A stretch of 64,000 bases of DNA from NCBI RefSeq assembly GCF_004216895.1, contig NZ_SGXE01000002.1, positions 310,001-374,000 of the forward strand. Reading direction: 5' to 3'. Origin of the DNA: Aquimarina brevivitae (GTDB taxonomy: Bacteria; Bacteroidota; Bacteroidia; Flavobacteriales; Flavobacteriaceae). The notes under the pieces are model-generated. The model worked only from the letters and a program-made list of their open reading frames with translations, was not told where the DNA came from and searched no databases. The position numbers and the translations under genes are program-made. How positions within the stretch are numbered: position 1 is the stretch's first letter; each line of letters starts with the position of its first letter. Below are positions 44,588-53,027 of this stretch, piece after piece.

Positions 44588-46078
44588 TTAGTTCTTTTTA
44601 AGTGTAAATTTCGGAGTCTTGATAGCCTCCAGGCAATCAGGTTTTGGAAGTGTGTTGGGATCATTAAAAAAATCGTTTGCAGCTTCCATAGCACAAGGGT
44701 TACTCCAGTTTGTGGTAGGCGTATGTTTCCAGCCTTTAAAAATTAGATGGTAACTGTTGCGAAGATGTTTTGTCATTAATGCTCCCCATTTTACCGGAGT
44801 TTCATTATCATATTCACCATTAATTACTAGAACGGGAATATTACTTTGTATTGGCTGATTTTCGATAGGAGCTACTTTTTTCACTTCCCAAATTTTACAA
44901 ATTTCATCTTCAAATACTACCGGAGATAATCCAAGCACTTCAGGGTATTTTGTTGTTTCATCCTGAATTCGTTTTTGTGAACTGAAAGGGTATTCCTCGG
45001 CGCACCAAACAGAAAGTCGCATTCCAATTCCTGATCCTGGACCAGGTTTTTGAAATAATTGTAATAATTGAGTTTCCAGGGTGCTTAGATCACCGTTTAA
45101 GATCTTTTCTATTTCATAGGGGATATGAGGTACTTCTGCAGTAGAAGCGGAGGTAAATAAGTTGATGATATCTTTACCTCTGAGATAAAATAGTACCTCT
45201 TTTTTAGTCGTAGGATGTTGTATGTTTAATGCGAGTGGGTTTTGTGTAGTGGCGGTAAGAAACTTATAGAAGCGTTGCTTTAAGTTAGGGTAGGTGCTGT
45301 CGCATTCTGCATTGGATGCACAATCTGATAAAATGGCATAAAGAGACTCCAAAAGGTTGCCTACGCTTTCTTCATCATAGTTGACCTGTAGTGGAAGCGG
45401 AGAATCCATAACCACACTTCTTATTCGTTCTGGGTAATCTCGCATTAGTACTTGAGCTATTTTTGTACTATAAGAGATGGTTAATAAATTATATGTTTCG
45501 ATTTTCAATACATTGACCAGGTCGTTAATGTCCGCTGCAATATCTGTCGTGGTGTAGCTATTAAGATCAATCCCCTGTTGTGTTAATCGTTTTTTACATT
45601 TTATAGCAGCATTTTCTAAAAGCTCGTTTTGTTTCTCATTCTTATCAGTGTTAAGGTTTGAGGTGTAAACTGCCTGAGACCATTCCGGGCAATCTAAGCT
45701 TGGTTGAGCAAAGGCAGTACCACGTTGTTCGATCAAAATAAAATCTCGATCATCTAAATACATGTAGTATTTCATATATTGTGCTGATGGCATGGTAGTG
45801 GAGCCAGGACCGCCTACCGTATAAATAATAGGGTCTAATTGTGGATCAGTATTTCTGCTCTTAAAGATGTAAACCGGTAGTTTAATCCTTGGACCATTTG
45901 GTTTAGCTCTATTTTCCAACACTTCAAGATATCCAAATGTGTATTGTTGTTCTTTTGAGATGGTATGGGTAGTTTTTTTGGACTCTGTAAAGGAAGGCGA
46001 ATATGATGTATTATGTTCTACGGACTTACAAGCTACAAGCATCAAGGCTAAGCACAAAAGGTTGATTAATTTCATCAT
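44588..46078 (-). CDS. alpha/beta hydrolase lipoprotein with TAP-like C-terminus (S33-like)
   Basis: About 496 residues from the ATG at 46078 (46075 is equally possible), lipoprotein signal ending MLVAC. GGPGSTTMPSAQY is the oxyanion loop, TISYSTKIAQ carries the nucleophile Ser near residue 202, and LVINGEYDNETPVKWG carries the acidic residue, with His in WKHTPTTNW. The C-terminal TAP-like segment has two conserved cysteines (WSNPCAM and KPDCLEA). Probably removes N-terminal tripeptides or hydrolyses a peptide or ester in the envelope. It starts five bases after the stop of the next upstream gene. Confidence 0.85.
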   Translation of the reverse strand: MMKLINLLCLALMLVACKSVEHNTSYSPSFTESKKTTHTISKEQQYTFGYLEVLENRAKPNGPRIKLPVYIFKSRNTDPQLDPIIYTVGGPGSTTMPSAQYMKYYMYLDDRDFILIEQRGTAFAQPSLDCPEWSQAVYTSNLNTDKNEKQNELLENAAIKCKKRLTQQGIDLNSYTTTDIAADINDLVNVLKIETYNLLTISYSTKIAQVLMRDYPERIRSVVMDSPLPLQVNYDEESVGNLLESLYAILSDCASNAECDSTYPNLKQRFYKFLTATTQNPLALNIQHPTTKKEVLFYLRGKDIINLFTSASTAEVPHIPYEIEKILNGDLSTLETQLLQLFQKPGPGSGIGMRLSVWCAEEYPFSSQKRIQDETTKYPEVLGLSPVVFEDEICKIWEVKKVAPIENQPIQSNIPVLVINGEYDNETPVKWGALMTKHLRNSYHLIFKGWKHTPTTNWSNPCAMEAANDFFNDPNTLPKPDCLEAIKTPKFTLKKN

Positions 46079-46083
46079 AGTAC

Positions 46084-46476
46084 TTAGTTTACTTTTGAAG
46101 CTTTCCAAACCGATAAAAAGTTGCGGTCAATGGCGTGGGTAGTTCCGTGTAATATTCCATCTTCGTAATAAAAAGTTGTATGATAGGTACCCGAACCGTC
46201 ACCAGAAAGTAAAGCACCATAAATGATACCCAGTTGCGCGTTGATTTTAGCATTTTTTATATTCACTCCTTTGCGATAAAATTCACCTTCAAATGAATTG
46301 TTCTCTACTACGGTAATCTTCATATAAGCAAAATTAGCATCCGTACTATCTTGTGGACTCATATCCAGCTTCCATTCTCCTAATAATACGTTGAGATTTG
46401 GTTTAGTTGTGTTCAACTGTATTGAGTTTGAAGAGAGTGATACTAAACAAATAAAAATAGTAAGTAACGTTTTCAT
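46084..46476 (-). CDS. small secreted protein, unrecognised
   Basis: 130 residues: signal peptide (ending near SSNSIQ), then a beta-rich domain beginning GEWKLDMSPQD, with YMKITVVENNSFEGEFYRKG and GTYHTTFYYEDGILHGTTHAI. The layout resembles small lipocalin-like or DUF-type exported proteins. Coupled to the hydrolase gene downstream (five-base gap), so the two are probably one operon. Confidence 0.7.
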   Translation of the reverse strand: MKTLLTIFICLVSLSSNSIQLNTTKPNLNVLLGEWKLDMSPQDSTDANFAYMKITVVENNSFEGEFYRKGVNIKNAKINAQLGIIYGALLSGDGSGTYHTTFYYEDGILHGTTHAIDRNFLSVWKASKVN

Positions 46477-46597
46477 TTTTTTCAGATTTTATAATGTTGA
46501 GCCAAAACTATACTTTTTTACTAGGCAAATCGTCTCAATTCGCTAGTTGAACCCTATCTTAATAAAGATAATGATGTCATTTTGTAATATGATACCG

Positions 46598-47728
46598 CTA
46601 TGCGTCAAGTTTTAAATCACTAGGAGAAACTCCCAATTGTTTTTTTATCGCACGATTGAAGGAGGATTTGGAGTTGAAACCAGCTTCTAAAGCCAAACTT
46701 AGTAAAGTGTATTTAGAGTTATCAGCATCTTTAAGCAATTCTTGCACTTCTTTTACTCGATAAGCATTGATATAATCATTAAACCGTTTATCAAAAATGA
46801 CGCTAAGGCATCTTGAAATAAGATAGGACTTAGTTTCCAATGCCTGGGCTAATTTTTGAAGTGAGAGTTCCTGATTTTTATAAAGTTTATCTGTTTTCAT
46901 TATTGCTTCAAGTTTATCAGCCAACTCTTGAAGTTTTTGTTGTTCTTCGTTTGTAATGTGCTTTTTAATCTCAATTTCGGGATCATTTCTTCTTGAAAAA
47001 CCTTCAACTCCAATCCAATAGGTTAGTATTGCTATACCAATAAAGAAAGGGTAATAATAAAAGCGTGTAAAATAAAAGTAAGACTCTTGATTTGCTGAAG
47101 TGTAAATAACTAGATCGGCCAAAAGGATAATAAAAACCAGACAGAAATAGAGTAAAAAGGCATTGACGATACGCTTAATCCACTTTAGCTTGGTGTTGGA
47201 TATTTCATATATTTCCTGAATGTCTTCAATAAGTTTTCGGGATTTATACGCGTACCCAATAATTAGTAGGCTGGCAATAATATATATGGTTGGGTTATTC
47301 ATCCAAACCACATATCCATAGTATCCGAGCCAGGATAGGCTTTCTCTGGTGCCATCCCAGTATATATTTTGCAATCTTACAAAAACACTGCATATGATTT
47401 GTATGCCGACAGGGAGTAAATGGATCCACTGCTTCTTTTGTATTTTTAAATTGGGTTGTGTTTGCGCTTTGGTATAAAAATATATCAAGGCACCGTGGAC
47501 CCAACTTAAATCAATCATTATGTAATACCATCCATCATAATACCCTAAACCAAATAATCTCATAATTTGGATCCAAAGGCGATACGAAAATAAAAGTAGA
47601 GTAGTAGCCAAAATCCGATTAGCCAATTTATTATGGGCAGTAGATTGAAATAAAATCATACTATAAACAAGCCCTTGAAGGCACCCTATGGATAAAAGTA
47701 CGATAATGAAGATTTTGCTTACCTCCAT
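46598..47728 (-). CDS. membrane AraC-type transcriptional regulator
   Basis: 376 residues. Seven membrane helices fill about 1-235, then a linker and an AraC helix-turn-helix pair (about 275-376: LSLQKLAQALETKSYLISRCLSV, FNDYINAYRVKEVQELLKD, GFNSKSSFNRAIKKQLGVSPSDL). Such proteins sense membrane or envelope signals directly. It lies just upstream of the small secreted protein/hydrolase pair in the same direction, its likely target. Gene by itself, 121 bases to the next. Confidence 0.9.
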   Translation of the reverse strand: MEVSKIFIIVLLSIGCLQGLVYSMILFQSTAHNKLANRILATTLLLFSYRLWIQIMRLFGLGYYDGWYYIMIDLSWVHGALIYFYTKAQTQPNLKIQKKQWIHLLPVGIQIICSVFVRLQNIYWDGTRESLSWLGYYGYVVWMNNPTIYIIASLLIIGYAYKSRKLIEDIQEIYEISNTKLKWIKRIVNAFLLYFCLVFIILLADLVIYTSANQESYFYFTRFYYYPFFIGIAILTYWIGVEGFSRRNDPEIEIKKHITNEEQQKLQELADKLEAIMKTDKLYKNQELSLQKLAQALETKSYLISRCLSVIFDKRFNDYINAYRVKEVQELLKDADNSKYTLLSLALEAGFNSKSSFNRAIKKQLGVSPSDLKLDA

Positions 47729-47861
47729 AGTAAGGAACTATCAATTTTATGATTTGGTTTTGAACAGTTCAATGCTTTTAAAAGTTTATAGCAAAGTTAT
47801 GTAGGGTTCAATATAAGCATAATCTTAGATTCTTTAAAGGGTATAATTGGAGTATTCTGTT

Positions 47862-47906
47862 ATAAAAAACCACATCGTTTATGGATTGTTTCAAAACGAC
47901 GTGGTT
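47862..47906 (-). terminator. Rho-independent terminator of the peroxiredoxin/SDR unit
   Basis: AACCACATCGTTT (47868-47880) pairs with AAACGACGTGGTT (47894-47906), one mismatch in 13. On the minus strand TTTTTTAT follows. Sits just after the SDR stop. Confidence 0.75.
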
Positions 47907-47931
47907 ATATAGGGTAAAAAGATCATAATGT

Positions 47932-48762
47932 TTAATACACAGCGGTCGTTGCTATTTTTTTGTTTGCTTCAAGATCTGCTGCTACGCTTTCTAATTTCAT
48001 TCGAATAGTTTTCAAAGCTATCTTGCGCAAAGGGATCCGTAGTGAAGGATTTTCAGAATTAACAACTTCAAGTATTGCTTTTGCAGCCTTGATTGGGACA
48101 CCTTCTTGTTTGCCGTGGACTCCTTTAAGTTTTGTTCTGAAGCTTCCCGCCGTATCCTCATAATCGTCAATTCTTTTTTTGGCTTGTCCTAAACCTTCTC
48201 CCGCAAAATTAGTTCGAAATGGTCCAGGTTCGATAATACTAACCTTAATGCCAAGTGGTGAAACTTCTTGAGCGAGGGCTTCACTAAACCCTTCTAAGGC
48301 GAATTTACTGGCATTATAGATTCCAAAACCTGCAAAAGATTTAATTCCACCGTGAGAGGAAATCTGTACAATATGTCCTTTCTTTTGTTTTCTCATCACC
48401 GGTAGCACTTGTTGTGTTAAGGCAAGTACGCCAAAAAAATTGGCTTCAAAAACTGCTCTAACTTCCTCCATAGAAGACTCTTCAACCGCACCTATAAAAC
48501 CAACACCAGCGTTATTGACTAACACATCGATTTTACCAAATTTTGAGACTATGATGGATACCAAATCTGTAATGGCAGCAGTATTGGTAACATCCAGTTG
48601 AAAAGCAAATCCGCTGTCTGGATTATTCTTATTAAAAGTGGCTACCTGACTTTCCTTTCGAAAAGTCCCGATAACAAATGCTCCGGTTTCCATAACGGAT
48701 TGAGCAAGTGCTTTACCCAATCCGCTAGAAATTCCTGTAATTAACCAAATTCTTTTTTCCAT
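47932..48762 (-). CDS. short-chain dehydrogenase/reductase (SDR)
   Basis: 276 residues. NAD(P) site TGISSGLGKALAQSV (about 9-23), VLVNNAGVGFIGAV, and catalytic YNASKFALEGFSEALAQEV (Tyr and Lys). Classical SDR length. Reduces or oxidises an unknown alcohol/ketone. Its start codon overlaps the peroxiredoxin-like stop by one base, so the two are translationally coupled. Confidence 0.92.
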   Translation of the reverse strand: MEKRIWLITGISSGLGKALAQSVMETGAFVIGTFRKESQVATFNKNNPDSGFAFQLDVTNTAAITDLVSIIVSKFGKIDVLVNNAGVGFIGAVEESSMEEVRAVFEANFFGVLALTQQVLPVMRKQKKGHIVQISSHGGIKSFAGFGIYNASKFALEGFSEALAQEVSPLGIKVSIIEPGPFRTNFAGEGLGQAKKRIDDYEDTAGSFRTKLKGVHGKQEGVPIKAAKAILEVVNSENPSLRIPLRKIALKTIRMKLESVAADLEANKKIATTAVY

Positions 48763-49442
48763 TATTTTACGGTATTTTTTTCTTGAAGTGCGCTAAGAAT
48801 TGTTGAAGCCTCCACACGATTTCGATAATCACCATCAATAGCTTTCGCAAAAGAAATAGTACCATCCTGTTCGATAATAAATACCGCAGGGACAGGTAAT
48901 TCTTGGGAGTCATCCGTATAAAAACTATTAAAATCAATGCCTAGTGCTGCCATTGCAGACACAGAGGATTCAGCGTTGGTAAAAACCGTAGTGAATTGTC
49001 TGGCTACAATGTTACCATTGTCACTTAATACTTCAAATTTTAAAGCATTTTTTTCTTTTGTACTAAGTGAAGCGTCAGCAGATTGAGGTGATATCGCCAC
49101 TAAATTAGCTCCTAAAGCTTTAATTTCATGAAGTACCTGTTGGTATTGATTAAGTTGTAAGTTGCAGTAAGGGCACCAATTACCTCGATAAAATGTTAAT
49201 ACCACTTTTCCTTTTTTTAGTAGCGACTGTAAGCTAATCGTTTCATCGACGGCATTAGATAAAGAAAAAAGAGGTGCTTGGTCACCTACTTTTTTTTGAA
49301 GAATAGAAGTGTGTGTTTGTTGTAACTGCTTAGCGTCAGTATCAAAAACCGCTAATGCTTCATCAGGTAACATCGTGGCTAAATTGTTTTGTAGTTCTTT
49401 TAATCCTTCTGAGTATGAAGGTGCTTTTGTGATCGTACTCAT
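48762..49442 (-). CDS. peroxiredoxin-like (AhpC/TSA) protein
   Basis: 226 residues. A thioredoxin-fold domain (about 55-215) with FYRGNWCPYCNLQLNQYQ, whose Cys is placed as in AhpC/TSA proteins (CxxC instead of a single Cys), and an N-terminal helical region of about 50 residues. Reduces peroxide or acts in thiol exchange. First gene of a two-gene operon with SDR; a long palindrome overlaps its likely promoter. Confidence 0.88.
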   Translation of the reverse strand: MSTITKAPSYSEGLKELQNNLATMLPDEALAVFDTDAKQLQQTHTSILQKKVGDQAPLFSLSNAVDETISLQSLLKKGKVVLTFYRGNWCPYCNLQLNQYQQVLHEIKALGANLVAISPQSADASLSTKEKNALKFEVLSDNGNIVARQFTTVFTNAESSVSAMAALGIDFNSFYTDDSQELPVPAVFIIEQDGTISFAKAIDGDYRNRVEASTILSALQEKNTVK

Positions 49443-49457
49443 AATACCTTGTTTTAA

Positions 49458-49479
49458 GTGATGTCATTATTGACATTAC
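49458..49479 (-). promoter_or_regulatory. palindromic operator at the peroxiredoxin/SDR promoter
   Basis: GTGATGTCA (49458-49466), TTAT, TGACATTAC (49471-49479): an inverted repeat matching eight of nine positions. It abuts CAACTTTG (read on the minus strand, 49486-49479), seven of eight to TAnnTTTG, so it covers the expected transcription start. Candidate site for the Crp/Fnr protein encoded next door (inference). Confidence 0.55.
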
Positions 49480-49528
49480 AAAGTTGAGGTATTAGGATTC
49501 TCTAAAAAATGAACTGAATTATCAAATG

Positions 49529-49548
49529 ATCTTGAACTAGTTCAAGAT
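49529..49548. promoter_or_regulatory. perfect 20-base palindrome at the end of the Crp/Fnr gene
   Basis: ATCTTGAACTAGTTCAAGAT, overlapping the stop codon (49542-49544). As RNA it folds into an eight-base stem with a CTAG loop but has no T-run, so it is either a weak terminator or a second operator. Confidence 0.6.
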
Positions 49549-50129
49549 TTAGTAGCTAAACGTTTGCGTATTTTACTTAAAAATTCAGCGGACATCCCCA
49601 GATAGGACGCTAATGCATATTGAGGTACCCGTTGTACGATGGAGGGATATAAGTTATGAAACTCTATAAATCGTTCTTCAGCTGATTTTCCTAAATTGGA
49701 CAAAACCCGACGTTGTGAAAACGCAAAAGACTTTTGAGCGACTAGTCTAAAGAACCGTTCAAATTTTGGATTGCTATCGCAAAGATTTTCAACATCCTGA
49801 TATCCGATTTGTTGAACTAGGGAATCTTCGAGTGCTTCAACAAATAAGGAGGCAGGAGTTTGATTGATGTAACTATTAAAATCGCTAATAAACCAGTCTT
49901 CAACAGCAAACTGAATGGTATGTTCTAAACCTTCTTTGTTAACAAAATAACTTCTAAACGCTCCATCAATAACATAGGTTTGATGAGCACATACAAAACT
50001 AGGTTGAACAATAAATTGACGACGCTTAACCCGAGTAGTTCTAACGATGGCAATTAATTGCTTTTCATCCTCTTCGGTTAGCGCTACATAGCGTTTAATA
50101 TTAGCTAATATGTTTTGGTAATTGTTCAA
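49542..50129 (-). CDS. Crp/Fnr family transcriptional regulator
   Basis: 195 residues starting at TTG; an in-frame stop three codons upstream leaves no other start near the N-terminus. A cyclic-nucleotide-binding fold (about 20-125, RRQFIVQPSFVCAHQTYVIDGAFRSYF) and a C-terminal winged helix (YALASYLGMSAEFLSKIRKRL). The ligand is unknown and no Fe-S cysteine cluster is visible. It lies upstream of peroxiredoxin/SDR in the same direction and may autoregulate. Confidence 0.9.
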   Translation of the reverse strand: MNNYQNILANIKRYVALTEEDEKQLIAIVRTTRVKRRQFIVQPSFVCAHQTYVIDGAFRSYFVNKEGLEHTIQFAVEDWFISDFNSYINQTPASLFVEALEDSLVQQIGYQDVENLCDSNPKFERFFRLVAQKSFAFSQRRVLSNLGKSAEERFIEFHNLYPSIVQRVPQYALASYLGMSAEFLSKIRKRLATKS

Positions 50130-50222
50130 AAGTTTCTACTCATTTTCATATCAATTCATAGCAAGGTATGCAATACAGAAGCACCATATAAGCGCTACAC
50201 TATTCGATGATGATCATATCTA

Positions 50223-50594
50223 CTACACATGCTGATCAATTAAAATCGCATTGCCATCGGGGTCAAATAAGGTAATACTTCCTGGTCCTTTAGTGGTTTC
50301 ATCTACCTCGCTTTCTAATTGTACGCCTTCTTTTTTCAAGTGTTGTTGTATCACTCTTACATCATCATAATGTTCAAGGGTATTCGCATCAGCATCCCAA
50401 CCTGGATTAAAGGTCAATATATTGCCTTGGAACATGCCCTGAAACAAACCAATTAAGGCATTTTCATTTTTCATAATCAAGTACTTTTGTTCTGTATTAC
50501 CTGCAAATACGGTAAACCCTAATTTTTCATAAAAGGCTTTGGAATCTTCGAGATTTTTAACGCTTAGACTGATGGATTGTGCTCCTAATTTCAT
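50223..50594 (-). CDS. VOC superfamily protein
   Basis: 123 residues, a single short VOC module: LGAQSISLSVKNLEDSKAFYEKLGF at the start and PGSITLFDPDGNAILIDQHV at the end. The metal-ligand positions of catalytic VOC enzymes are not all present (Ser in place of His at the first strand), so it may bind a ligand instead of catalysing. Separate small unit upstream of the Crp/Fnr gene. Confidence 0.85.
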   Translation of the reverse strand: MKLGAQSISLSVKNLEDSKAFYEKLGFTVFAGNTEQKYLIMKNENALIGLFQGMFQGNILTFNPGWDADANTLEHYDDVRVIQQHLKKEGVQLESEVDETTKGPGSITLFDPDGNAILIDQHV

Positions 50595-50696
50595 AATGTG
50601 TGGTTTTTGGTTGTTTAGTTACGGTTACAGGTTAAGTCAAAGAATGGAAGGGTGTCTTATAATTTAAGTAATTTTCGTATCTAACTAAAATACGAA

Positions 50697-51497
50697 TTAT
50701 ATGGTTAACAAAGGTATTCCCTTTTTTGCCTGATAAAAAGTATAGCCAATCCAACTTGCATATGAAAGCCCAAATAGTAACACCGCAATGAGTTGAGTAA
50801 TCTGAGGTCTTTTTTCATTTCGGGATATTGCGAAGGCAAAAAGCGGAATGATCTGTATGGCGTGTAATCCAAAAAAGTGTGCTACTCTCAAATCTCCGCC
50901 TAAAGTACTCCAATTTAATAATGGTAGTCCCTCACCACCATCAGCTACACCTACATTATGAGCCATCTGTGCTATCATTTGTCCTCCAATCCAGCTCCCA
51001 AAAATTAGTATGATCCATCCCATTAATATACCTAACTGCACAGATTTTTTAGTGTGGAGCTTTAATCGAAGTGTTTCGATCGCAAAAAAGATCATTATCA
51101 ATACATTGATACCTACAAGTAACCCCATTAACCCAAATAGGATACCATCAAGGGCATTAGACTGATTGTAATGCGATTGGACACCTCGTGCACCCTGCAC
51201 TACAATGATCAAAATTTCAAAAAGCATTGTCCAGGAAACCCAGTTGCGAAGGATATTTTTCTTTTTAACGGAAAAAGGATAAAGCGTGATTAAAAACCCT
51301 ACGGTCAGTACATAAATTCCTCCTGAAATCGTAAATTTAAAAGGTTTTATCCACACGTTGATTCCCATTAGCATACGATCATCCAAAAGAACTCCAAGCG
51401 CACATCCTAAAGCCAAAATAAAATGAATCCAAACAATGGTGTAAAGTATAGGACTCTCTTCTTTTACGGTATAAAAAATATACTTCAAAGAGTTCAT
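50697..51497 (-). CDS. seven-helix membrane protein, unrecognised
   Basis: 266 residues with about seven membrane helices and short loops, including DRMLMGINVWIKPFKF and GARGVQSHYNQSN, the latter with polar residues facing outward. Follows an ABA4-like gene, overlapping it by four bases (ATGA), so they are one unit. No catalytic motif recognised. Confidence 0.65.
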   Translation of the reverse strand: MNSLKYIFYTVKEESPILYTIVWIHFILALGCALGVLLDDRMLMGINVWIKPFKFTISGGIYVLTVGFLITLYPFSVKKKNILRNWVSWTMLFEILIIVVQGARGVQSHYNQSNALDGILFGLMGLLVGINVLIMIFFAIETLRLKLHTKKSVQLGILMGWIILIFGSWIGGQMIAQMAHNVGVADGGEGLPLLNWSTLGGDLRVAHFFGLHAIQIIPLFAFAISRNEKRPQITQLIAVLLFGLSYASWIGYTFYQAKKGIPLLTI

Positions 51498-51916
51498 GAC
51501 CTTCTTTTTTTAACTCCTTTTATGATCATAAATAGTAAAAATCCTAAAGGGCCGAACATAAAGGTTGCTAGTAGGCAAGGTGCTATAATCAATTGATGCG
51601 CTTTTAGCGTTTTGTTTTGATCCAAAATCCACATCCCTACGATAAGGTCAAAGGCCAGATAATGTACCCATCCGGCAAGCACGGCATTTTCTTCTGTAAA
51701 TAGGGCCATAACAGCTTCAAGGCTTCCGAAATCCATATTACCACCCGTTTGAAAAGCTTGAAAGATAAAAACCGCATATACTAAAGAAAGTAATATGGGA
51801 ATTACTTTGTAGTCAATAAGAAAACGAGTTACCCGCCAATTAGGAACAATAATCATCAAAAGCCACATAAGCAGCGCTACGGTATTTGTTAAGGAAAAGA
51901 TGTCTGAAGGAGTCAT
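51494..51916 (-). CDS. ABA4-like membrane protein (DUF4281)
   Basis: 140 residues with four helices: TPSDIFSLTNTVALLMWLLM at the start and GWVHYLAFDLIVGMWILDQ in the middle, the second being the ABA4 hallmark (plant carotenoid-linked neoxanthin synthase and its bacterial relatives). Bacterial copies have no proven role. Coupled to the next membrane gene by a four-base overlap. Confidence 0.85.
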   Translation of the reverse strand: MTPSDIFSLTNTVALLMWLLMIIVPNWRVTRFLIDYKVIPILLSLVYAVFIFQAFQTGGNMDFGSLEAVMALFTEENAVLAGWVHYLAFDLIVGMWILDQNKTLKAHQLIIAPCLLATFMFGPLGFLLFMIIKGVKKRRS

Positions 51917-52035
51917 GGTTAAAGTTGTTTTGTTTTGACAATATAAGGAACAAAGTTGATAATTATAGATTATTAATTTTATGTAGTAAAGTTATGATAA
52001 GAATTTAAAATGAAGGTTTTAATCATACGACTTGT

Positions 52036-52043
52036 TACCTTTG
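52036..52043 (+). promoter_or_regulatory. -7 box of the lyase-like lipoprotein gene
   Basis: TACCTTTG matches TAnnTTTG exactly, 39 bases before the ATG at 52082. Its position inside the 5' extension of the open frame argues against the earlier ATG at 52010. Confidence 0.45.
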
Positions 52044-52081
52044 AGCGTTATAAATACAAGAAATACATTAATATTATTTAT

Positions 52082-53020
52082 ATGACTTTTCATTTCATCA
52101 AAAAGTATACGCTGTGCTCGATTTTTGGGCTAATTATAGTTTTATCATTAACTAGTTGTGTTGATGAAAGTAACGAAACTAGCGAACAGCCACCAGCTAG
52201 TGATGAAAGTTTTATACCTTTGGTTGCATATGATATGGCTACAGGATTGCAGGGAGATTCATTTCTTGGTTGGCGCAAATCGGTTTATGATGACGGTCAG
52301 GCATTATCCTCTGGAAAGAGTATTAAAATATCTATCTCGCCGGGTGAACCGTTGCCAACCTGCTCTGGGGAACATAGGTTTGGTGGTAAAGCCTTGTTTC
52401 CACAAGGAGTTGTAATTCCACAAGGTAATACGATTTGGTTTAGAATGATGTTGTATATACCAAATACGTTTAGTTTTGGTCATAAATACAGTGTGGGTGA
52501 CAATGCCGAGGCGGATGCTTGTGGACAAAATGCAGATGGTAATCGATGGATCAAGTGGATGGTAATGTCTCCTGATGTTGGTACGGCAAGGATATATTTA
52601 ATGCCTTCTGGTAGTCGCAGAATTATAGAAGGAGGAAATGAGGTTAGAATTATTTCGGAAACACTACAAGCTCCGGGTGATTTTGAAATTGACCTACCAC
52701 GAAATGAATGGTTTTCATTACAGGTAGCGGTAAAAGTGTCTTCTAATGAAGATGGTTTTATAAAAGCCTGGCTTAATGATACCTTTTTAGGCGAAGTACA
52801 AGGTAAAAATATCACATCGGGTGCTTCTTTAAAAGATTGGGGGTTAGGAGATTATTGGAATGGTATTCCCTGGACGGATGGTGAAGCAGGTAGAACAGAT
52901 TTTTGGGTAGATGAGATTATTATTGCCTCAGATATTAATGGGTTTGGCGCACCAACTACCAAAGATAGTCAGGGCAATGTATACATAGCATCTGGGGTAA
53001 GGGTCGCAGACTTTAACTAA
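52082..53020 (+). CDS. secreted beta-jelly-roll lipoprotein, polysaccharide-lyase-like
   Basis: 312 residues from the ATG at 52082 (lipoprotein signal ending LSLTSC), Ser/Glu-rich linker to about 45, and one beta-rich domain with LFPQGVVIPQGNTIWFRMMLYIP, NRWIKWMVMSPDVG, and FWVDEIIIASD. The strand pattern resembles the concanavalin-like fold of polysaccharide lyases. No catalytic residues can be assigned from sequence alone. Could be an alginate- or glucuronan-binding protein or lyase. Stands alone; convergent with the hydrolase-OsmC gene only seven bases away. Confidence 0.6.
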   Translation: MTFHFIKKYTLCSIFGLIIVLSLTSCVDESNETSEQPPASDESFIPLVAYDMATGLQGDSFLGWRKSVYDDGQALSSGKSIKISISPGEPLPTCSGEHRFGGKALFPQGVVIPQGNTIWFRMMLYIPNTFSFGHKYSVGDNAEADACGQNADGNRWIKWMVMSPDVGTARIYLMPSGSRRIIEGGNEVRIISETLQAPGDFEIDLPRNEWFSLQVAVKVSSNEDGFIKAWLNDTFLGEVQGKNITSGASLKDWGLGDYWNGIPWTDGEAGRTDFWVDEIIIASDINGFGAPTTKDSQGNVYIASGVRVADFN

Positions 53021-53027
53021 TATAGAA

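Noticed and set aside
49529..49548. Strong terminator at the palindrome ending the Crp/Fnr gene
   Set aside because: The stem is only eight bases, the loop minimal, and no T-run follows on the relevant strand.
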